Below are positions 58,853-63,953 of a stretch of 63,953 bases of DNA, one piece after another (the first letter of the stretch is position 1; each line of letters begins with the position of its first letter). The notes under the pieces are model-generated. The model did not search any database. It was not told where the DNA came from and saw nothing but the letters and a program-made list of their open reading frames with translations. This DNA is from Oscillospiraceae bacterium (GTDB lineage Bacteria > Bacillota > Clostridia > Oscillospirales > Oscillospiraceae). Where the stretch lies: contig JAFQCX010000001.1 in NCBI GenBank assembly GCA_017416245.1, forward strand, positions 1 through 63,953, in the 5' to 3' direction. The position numbers were made by a program, and so were the translations under genes.

Positions 58853-60316
58853 ATGGAAAATATGTATGCAAGCATCGCTGCCAGAACTGGCGGCAATATC
58901 TATATGGGTGTGGTTGGGCCGGTAAGGACAGGCAAATCTACACTCATCAAGCGGATCATAGAGCAGGTCGTGATCCCAAATATACACGAACCATACCGTA
59001 AGGAACGGGCAAAGGATGAACTTCCCCAAAGCGGATCTGGCCGTACCATTATGACCAGTGAGCCGAAGTTTATACCTGAAGAGGCTGTGGAAATCACGCC
59101 TGACGGCACAACAAGGCTTTCTGTGCGAATGATCGATTCTGTGGGTTATATGATCGACGGGGCTGTAGGCGCTGATGAAGATGGCGCTCCCCGTATGGTA
59201 ACGACCCCTTGGTTCGACTACGAGATCCCTATGACCGATGCTGCAGAGCTGGGCACAAAAAAGGTTATGGATGAGCACTGCACCATCGGCTTGGTGGTCA
59301 CAACCGACGGAACGATCACAGATATTCCAAGGGATGCCTATGTTGAAGCAGAACGCCGTGCAATTATGGATATGCAAAAGACCGGCAAGCCCTATCTGGT
59401 AATTATCAACACACAAAATCCAGAAGGAGAATTGGCAAAAAGCGTCCAAAATGCCATTCGTGAGGAATTTGGTGTTGACGCTATGATCGCAGACTGCCAG
59501 GCAATGAATGACGGGGATATTAACCGGCTGCTAAAGCATTTACTTTACAGCTTCCCGATGCAGAAGCTATGTGTACATCTGCCCCGTTGGTTTGATGCGC
59601 TGGAGGCAGAGCACCCTGTAAAATCTGCTCTTTTTGAAGCATTACTGTCCTGCTTTGAGGAAATCTCCACGTTATCACAGGCAAGCGATGTCCTCCTTCG
59701 CCTTAAAAATTTGGAGGCCGTTCAGGACTATTCTCTGCGGGACATTGATCTGTCCTGTGGTACTGTTAGTTGCGCGATCAGTTTCCCGGAAGCCTTTTTC
59801 TACGAGATCCTCAGTGATAAGGCAGGTATTTCCATTGAAGACGATTCTCAACTTTTGGCGCTACTCACAGAATTATCTCAGACAAAGATAGAATATGATA
59901 AAATTGCTGATGCGTTATCCTCTGTAAAAGCCACAGGCTATGGCATCGTAATGCCCGATGCCTCGGAGATGACACTGCAAACACCTGAGGTCGTACGCAA
60001 AGGCGGTGCGTTTGGTGTAAAACTGAAGGCCGGAGCCCCATCCATCCATATGATCCGCGTAGATATTGATACAGAAATCAGCCCTATGGTGGGTGGCGAA
60101 CAGCAATCCCAGGATCTTATTTCCTATCTTTCCTCGGAAGAGCCGGAAAAGCTTTGGCAAAGCAACATTTTTGGCAAATCGGTTTACACATTGATACAGG
60201 ACGGTTTGACCACTAAGCTGATCCGCACGCCGGACGAGGTGCGCGATAAGTTCCGTGGAGTGCTTACACGGGTAGTAAACGAAGGCGCAACAGGCCTGAT
60301 CTGTTTGATTCTATAA
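58853..60316 (+). CDS. spoIVA: Stage IV sporulation protein A
   Basis: A 487-aa ATPase that polymerises on the forespore to form the spore-coat basement layer. Walker A is GVVGPVRTGKSTLIKRII (about 20-37), and PQSGSGRTIMTSEPKFIPEE (about 59-78) and MDEHCTIGLVVTTDGTITDI (about 142-161) are highly conserved. The C-terminal QDGLTTKLIRTPDEVRDKF block matches the family. GGAGG lies 6 bases before the ATG at MENMYAS. It is close to the usual 492 aa and confirms endospore formation. Confidence 0.97.
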   Translation: MENMYASIAARTGGNIYMGVVGPVRTGKSTLIKRIIEQVVIPNIHEPYRKERAKDELPQSGSGRTIMTSEPKFIPEEAVEITPDGTTRLSVRMIDSVGYMIDGAVGADEDGAPRMVTTPWFDYEIPMTDAAELGTKKVMDEHCTIGLVVTTDGTITDIPRDAYVEAERRAIMDMQKTGKPYLVIINTQNPEGELAKSVQNAIREEFGVDAMIADCQAMNDGDINRLLKHLLYSFPMQKLCVHLPRWFDALEAEHPVKSALFEALLSCFEEISTLSQASDVLLRLKNLEAVQDYSLRDIDLSCGTVSCAISFPEAFFYEILSDKAGISIEDDSQLLALLTELSQTKIEYDKIADALSSVKATGYGIVMPDASEMTLQTPEVVRKGGAFGVKLKAGAPSIHMIRVDIDTEISPMVGGEQQSQDLISYLSSEEPEKLWQSNIFGKSVYTLIQDGLTTKLIRTPDEVRDKFRGVLTRVVNEGATGLICLIL

Positions 60317-60323
60317 AACTTTA

Positions 60324-60349
60324 GGGGTGTATTTTTACACCCCTTTTTT
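60324..60349 (+). terminator. Terminator after spoIVA
   Basis: GGGGTGTA and TACACCCC pair around TTTT, followed by six T. Confidence 0.9.
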
Positions 60350-60422
60350 GTATTTATCTCTTTACCCGCGGGAAATAATATGGTAGAATGGTAGAGTATT
60401 TGAATTATTCGGAGAACGCACT

Positions 60423-63104
60423 ATGAAGTTATCACAATTTACCAACCGTAAATGGAATTATCATATATTAACCTTTGCGTTTCCTTTTCTGGGAATGCTG
60501 TTTATAATGCTGCTTGGCGGCTACTCCCCCTTCGGAAAATACTCTATGCTATACTCGGATATGTACCATCAGTATTATCCGTTTTTCGTATCGTTCCGTC
60601 GGGCGCTTCTGTCCGGAGAGTCCCTGCTATATAACTGGGATGTGGGCTTAGGTCTGGATTATTTAGGTCTTTACTCCTATTATCTTGCCTCTCCCCTGAA
60701 TCTTTTGAGTGTCCTTGTGCCGGAAAGCTGGCTATTGGGGTATTTTTCCCTGTTAATGCCCATAAAACTGGGCCTTGCCAGTATGTTCTTTGGTATGTTC
60801 CTGAAAAAAATTACCGGCAGGCAGGATCTATCCAACGTTCTGTTCGGCTGCTTCTACGGTCTATGCGCCTGGGCGCTGGGATACCAATGGAACATTATGT
60901 GGCTGGATACCTTCGCGCTGCTCCCTCTGGTTATGCTGGGCATGGTCAGTCTGCTGAAAGAGCGCAAGTTCGTGCTTTACACGCTGACGCTGTTTCTCTC
61001 CATTTATACCAACTATTATATTGGTTTCTTCACCTGCATTTTCGTGCTGCTAAGCTTTATCTGCTACCAAATTTGCCGCTGGAAGAATTTCGGCACATTT
61101 ATTATGGATCTGAGCCGCATTGCTATATTTTCGCTGCTGGCAATCGGTATGACAGCCATTGTATCCCTTCCAACCCTTGCAGCCCTGCAAACCACCCAAT
61201 CCAGTGTCAACAAATTCCCAGAGGGTTTCCAGCTGAATATGACCACTGAGGACAACTGGATCGGTCTGTTTAAAACGATGATTCAGGTAGCCGGCAACAC
61301 CAATGGCGGTATTGTACCAAGCTTCAAGGAGGGTCTGCCAAACCTTTACTGCGGTGTGATCACCACCATCCTTGCTATCCTCTATCTATTTAACAACAAA
61401 GTTCGGCTTCGTGACAAGATTTGTTCTGTAGTTCTGCTTCTGTTCTTTAATGTTAGCTTTATTGTAAGGCAGTTGGACTACATCTGGCACGGATTCCACT
61501 TTACAAATATGATACCCTATCGGTTCAGCTTCCTGTATAGCTTTGTAATGCTGTACATGGCGTATATTGCCTGGACTAACCGAAAAAATTTCCGACTTTG
61601 GCAGGTCATTTTCGCCACGGTTTTGGCAATTGGTATTTTGTTCTGCTATAAGGATCTGACAGACGTTGTTTATTGGGCATATAACGGCGTTATGCTCCTG
61701 TTATATGTTACAGCCCTTATTGCTTATTGCACATTCCGTCCTGCGCCCGATGATCCCGAACAAATCCCTGCATATCGGTTGGAACGCATAAAGAGAAAAA
61801 TCAATTGCAGATATATTCTTTGCGGTGTTATGGCGGTTGAGCTGGTGCTTAACCTGGTAAATTTTGGTGTTGCATTTCCTGCCACAAACGCTTCTAACTA
61901 TCCAAGAGGCAAAGAAAACACCGCCTCAGTTCTCGCTTTTATGAACGACCTGGAAAAGGACAACCCCTTCTTCCGCGCAGAAATGACCCATACCCAAACC
62001 TTAAACGATGGCGCTCTTAACGGCTACAACGGCATCACGACCTTCACAAGCTCCGCTAATGTCAAGGTGACTGAGTTTATGAGAGCTTTGGGTTATGGCG
62101 CGAAGAACACCTACAACCGTTACAGCTTTGAAGAAAGCTCTCCTGTTTCCAATCTCTTCCTCGGTCTGAAGTATATGATCGAACGGGATGGAAAAGTTGA
62201 AAACAACCCATATTTTACCGATATTTACAGCTGTGGTAACGTTCATTTGTTGGAAAACAACGCATATCTGCCCCTCGGATTTCTTGCAAATTCTCAGCTT
62301 TTGAACGTAGATTTCAGCAGCAATGACAATCGATTCGATTTCCAAAATCAGCTTATACAGCAAGCTACAGGATTGAACGAGGATGTATGGAAGCATCTGA
62401 CAGGCAACACCCTTATCATCAGCAGTGATGGTCCTACGATCAAGCCTCAATCCAACACCGGCTACTGCAGCTACACCACAGACGAAAACACCACAGGCAC
62501 TATCACATATAGCTATACAGCGAACAAAACCGGCCTTATGTGTATAGATCTGGATCTGTCCAAGCGGAATGGTTTCTCTGTTTGGCTCAATGGCAGAGAG
62601 CTCTTCAGCGAGACTCACAGCCTGCCGCAAATGCTTTCCGTTTCTCAGGTGCAGACCGGTGATATGATTGATATTCAGTTGAAGTGCAAAAAGAACGAAA
62701 ACGGCATTATCAAAATAAAAGCTGCAGTTCTGAACGATGATGCATTTCAGAAAGCATATGAGACTCTGTCAACGTCCACATTACAGTTATCCCAATTTAG
62801 CAACACGATGATTGATGGCAGCATCGATTGTCAACGCGATGGTGTTCTCTATACGTCAATTCCTCAGAATGGCAATTGGCAAGCCATTGTTGATGGAAAG
62901 CCCGCAGACACCGTGGCCATTGGCGATGCTATGGTGGGTCTGCTGCTGGCAAAGGGCACGCACACGATCCGCTTTGAATATCATAACGATGCATTCTCCT
63001 TAGGCTGGAGAATCAGCCTTGCCTGTTTTGTTATATTTACAGGTTGCTATTTTGCTATGTACAAGCCAAAGCTGCGCCGCAAAAAAGGCAAATATGAACG
63101 ATAG
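60423..63104 (+). CDS. yfhO: YfhO family integral membrane protein
   Basis: An 893-aa protein with about a dozen membrane helices (about residues 15-450), the YfhO pattern YSDMYHQYYPFFVSFRRALL (about 44-63) and NWDVGLGLDYLGLYSYYLAS, then a large extracellular domain (about 475-855) and a final helix with a basic tail (KPKLRRKKGKYER). YfhO proteins are GT-C-type or related enzymes tied to lipoteichoic-acid glycosylation in Bacillus and Listeria; a glycosyl role here is inference. GGAG lies before the ATG. Confidence 0.92.
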   Translation: MKLSQFTNRKWNYHILTFAFPFLGMLFIMLLGGYSPFGKYSMLYSDMYHQYYPFFVSFRRALLSGESLLYNWDVGLGLDYLGLYSYYLASPLNLLSVLVPESWLLGYFSLLMPIKLGLASMFFGMFLKKITGRQDLSNVLFGCFYGLCAWALGYQWNIMWLDTFALLPLVMLGMVSLLKERKFVLYTLTLFLSIYTNYYIGFFTCIFVLLSFICYQICRWKNFGTFIMDLSRIAIFSLLAIGMTAIVSLPTLAALQTTQSSVNKFPEGFQLNMTTEDNWIGLFKTMIQVAGNTNGGIVPSFKEGLPNLYCGVITTILAILYLFNNKVRLRDKICSVVLLLFFNVSFIVRQLDYIWHGFHFTNMIPYRFSFLYSFVMLYMAYIAWTNRKNFRLWQVIFATVLAIGILFCYKDLTDVVYWAYNGVMLLLYVTALIAYCTFRPAPDDPEQIPAYRLERIKRKINCRYILCGVMAVELVLNLVNFGVAFPATNASNYPRGKENTASVLAFMNDLEKDNPFFRAEMTHTQTLNDGALNGYNGITTFTSSANVKVTEFMRALGYGAKNTYNRYSFEESSPVSNLFLGLKYMIERDGKVENNPYFTDIYSCGNVHLLENNAYLPLGFLANSQLLNVDFSSNDNRFDFQNQLIQQATGLNEDVWKHLTGNTLIISSDGPTIKPQSNTGYCSYTTDENTTGTITYSYTANKTGLMCIDLDLSKRNGFSVWLNGRELFSETHSLPQMLSVSQVQTGDMIDIQLKCKKNENGIIKIKAAVLNDDAFQKAYETLSTSTLQLSQFSNTMIDGSIDCQRDGVLYTSIPQNGNWQAIVDGKPADTVAIGDAMVGLLLAKGTHTIRFEYHNDAFSLGWRISLACFVIFTGCYFAMYKPKLRRKKGKYER

Positions 63105-63110
63105 ACAAAA

Positions 63111-63157
63111 ACATCCTCACTGGTAAGGGCGGTGCCCCATAGTGAGGATGTTTTTTT
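63111..63157 (+). terminator. Terminator after yfhO
   Basis: The stem ACATCCTCACT/AGTGAGGATGT is followed by seven T; the 19-base loop contains an inner GGC/GCC pairing. Confidence 0.88.
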
Positions 63158-63174
63158 GTACCCGTATAAAAGAA

Positions 63175-63711
63175 TCACTGTCTACTGGGGTTAGAATAAT
63201 AAATAATAGTAGCAATTGCCACGGCTAATTCAAAGGAGAACGATATTACTGTAAAAATCGGCGCATGAATCAGGACATTATACAGCACGGACAATGCCAG
63301 CGGAATTGTAATTGTGTATCGCACAATTTGTAGATTCCGGAAGCTGAAAACAATTGCATATAAGCAATAGGTAATCACCAATATAATATCAACCCAATTT
63401 GCAGTTTTAAAAACAATCACATTAACAATCAGATAATTGAGGAAAAGCACTGCGCAATTTGTAATTACGATCCAAACAGGAATTGATTTATCATTTTTCT
63501 CAAAGCAAAAATAGGTTATCGTACGCGATAATCCAAGGAACAGAGAGATCATGGCAAAATATTCTCCCATAAACAAATAAGAGAACACAAGTGATAAGCC
63601 GCCAAGCCCCTGAAACACAAGATATGTACTTTTCTTTCTAAAAAGGTAGCTGGAAGCGTACATAAGCATTGCGACAAAGCTAATTAACAATGCAATTCTG
63701 TCATTCGACAT
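63175..63711 (-). CDS. YgjV family inner membrane protein
   Basis: A 178-aa protein with six hydrophobic helices covering nearly its whole length, and the family phrase SLFLGLSRTITYFCFEKNDK (about 56-75). Members are small integral membrane proteins of unknown function. It follows the rRNA operon on the same strand, separated by a terminator. Confidence 0.82.
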   Translation of the reverse strand: MSNDRIALLISFVAMLMYASSYLFRKKSTYLVFQGLGGLSLVFSYLFMGEYFAMISLFLGLSRTITYFCFEKNDKSIPVWIVITNCAVLFLNYLIVNVIVFKTANWVDIILVITYCLYAIVFSFRNLQIVRYTITIPLALSVLYNVLIHAPIFTVISFSFELAVAIATIIYYSNPSRQ

Positions 63712-63745
63712 ATTTTGTCATACTCCGATCGTATCGATTATCTTG

Positions 63746-63776
63746 AAAAAACCTCCTACTTTCGTAGGAGGTTTTT
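63746..63776 (-). terminator. rRNA operon terminator
   Basis: AAAAACCTCCTAC and GTAGGAGGTTTTT pair around TTTC, right after 5S. Confidence 0.9.
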
Positions 63777-63893
63777 GTGTTCGCGTTACCTATCTTCCCG
63801 GGCAGTCGCCCGCCAAGTATTGTCGGCGCAAATGAGCTTAACTTCTGTGTTCGGGATGGGAACAGGTGGACCCTCATCGCAATCAACACGAAC
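63777..63893 (-). rRNA. rrf: 5S ribosomal RNA
   Basis: About 117 nt on the minus strand with the conserved CCCATCCCGAACACAGAAG and the closing stem GTTCGTGTT/AACGCGAAC. It is the promoter-distal end of a leftward rRNA operon; 23S and 16S must lie beyond the right edge. Confidence 0.95.
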
Positions 63894-63938
63894 TATTCTA
63901 TTACCAAGGCCTTCGCCTTTGCAACCTTATATAAGGAT

Positions 63939-63953
63939 TGGTGACCCGTGGGA
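63939..63953 (-). tRNA. Partial tRNA (3' end only), identity not determinable
   Basis: The last bases, read leftward, give the end of a T-stem (TCCC), then ACGGGTC, A and CCA. That matches a tRNA 3' end with a GACCCGT-type 5' strand, which lies outside the window. A tRNA between 23S and 5S is common. The 45-base spacer to 5S holds nothing else. Confidence 0.6.

Overview
The window looks like a chromosomal segment of an endospore-forming Clostridia bacterium (Firmicutes), most likely in or near Oscillospirales. The evidence is sporulation genes (spoIID, spoIVA, a ytfJ/gerW homologue), a large SRP RNA with an Alu domain beside dnaX, paired scpA/scpB, luxS with mtnN, AGGAGG-type ribosome binding sites and consensus sigma-A promoters. 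The order-level placement is inference; no 16S rRNA is present.

Layout. 1-1.3 kb: three unrecognised accessory genes ending beside tRNA-Ser(GGA). 1.5-2 kb: tRNA-Ser and tRNA-Thr with tRNA-derived repeats. 2-10.6 kb: leftward core genes: recR, ybaB, dnaX, SRP RNA, acpP, a flavoprotein, rluB, dacF, ytfJ, DUF2953, scpB, scpA. 10.7-17.5 kb: a small membrane protein, feoA-feoB with a Cys-rich partner, metA, spoIID and a secreted leucine-rich-repeat protein. 17.5-21.8 kb: the ylxM-ffh-rpsP-khpA-rimM-trmD cluster and a GNAT gene. 22.5-33 kb: an accessory island (below). 33-52 kb: mtnN-luxS, a polysaccharide-deacetylase-like protein, uvrB, radC, a histidine-kinase-like protein lacking the phospho-acceptor His, uvrA, prs-pth-mfd, ddl, murC. 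52-53.5 kb: an AT-rich putative zincin gene, a hairpin cluster and tRNA-Gly. 53.5-63.7 kb: yitT, topoisomerase IV parC/parE, spoIVA, yfhO, ygjV. The right edge holds the 3' end of an rRNA operon (5S) and a partial tRNA.

The most interesting region is about 22.6-32.8 kb. One promoter drives two cobalamin riboswitch aptamers in tandem, each followed by an intrinsic terminator. They precede a 66-aa homing-endonuclease-repeat miniprotein, a 1153-aa sortase-anchored protein with a prenyltransferase-like alpha/alpha barrel, a lipoprotein ending in a DUF4430 (transcobalamin C-terminal-like) domain, EcfT, and one polypeptide that fuses both ECF ATPases to the S component. I read this as a Gram-positive cobalamin capture-and-import machine, architecturally resembling animal transcobalamin/intrinsic factor. 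A divergent Cys-rich DUF2284 gene sits on the other side of the promoter. The block is bracketed by roughly 190-bp inverted repeats that carry pieces of the 3' end of tRNA-Ser(GCT), and the intact tRNA lies at its right edge, which suggests an acquired genomic island.

Two other patterns stand out. Three tRNA genes have an inverted T-arm-like copy downstream. A small ORF at 22.25 kb looks like an in-frame deletion derivative of a FAD/Rieske oxidoreductase. All functional calls rest on reading the sequence; no database search was run.
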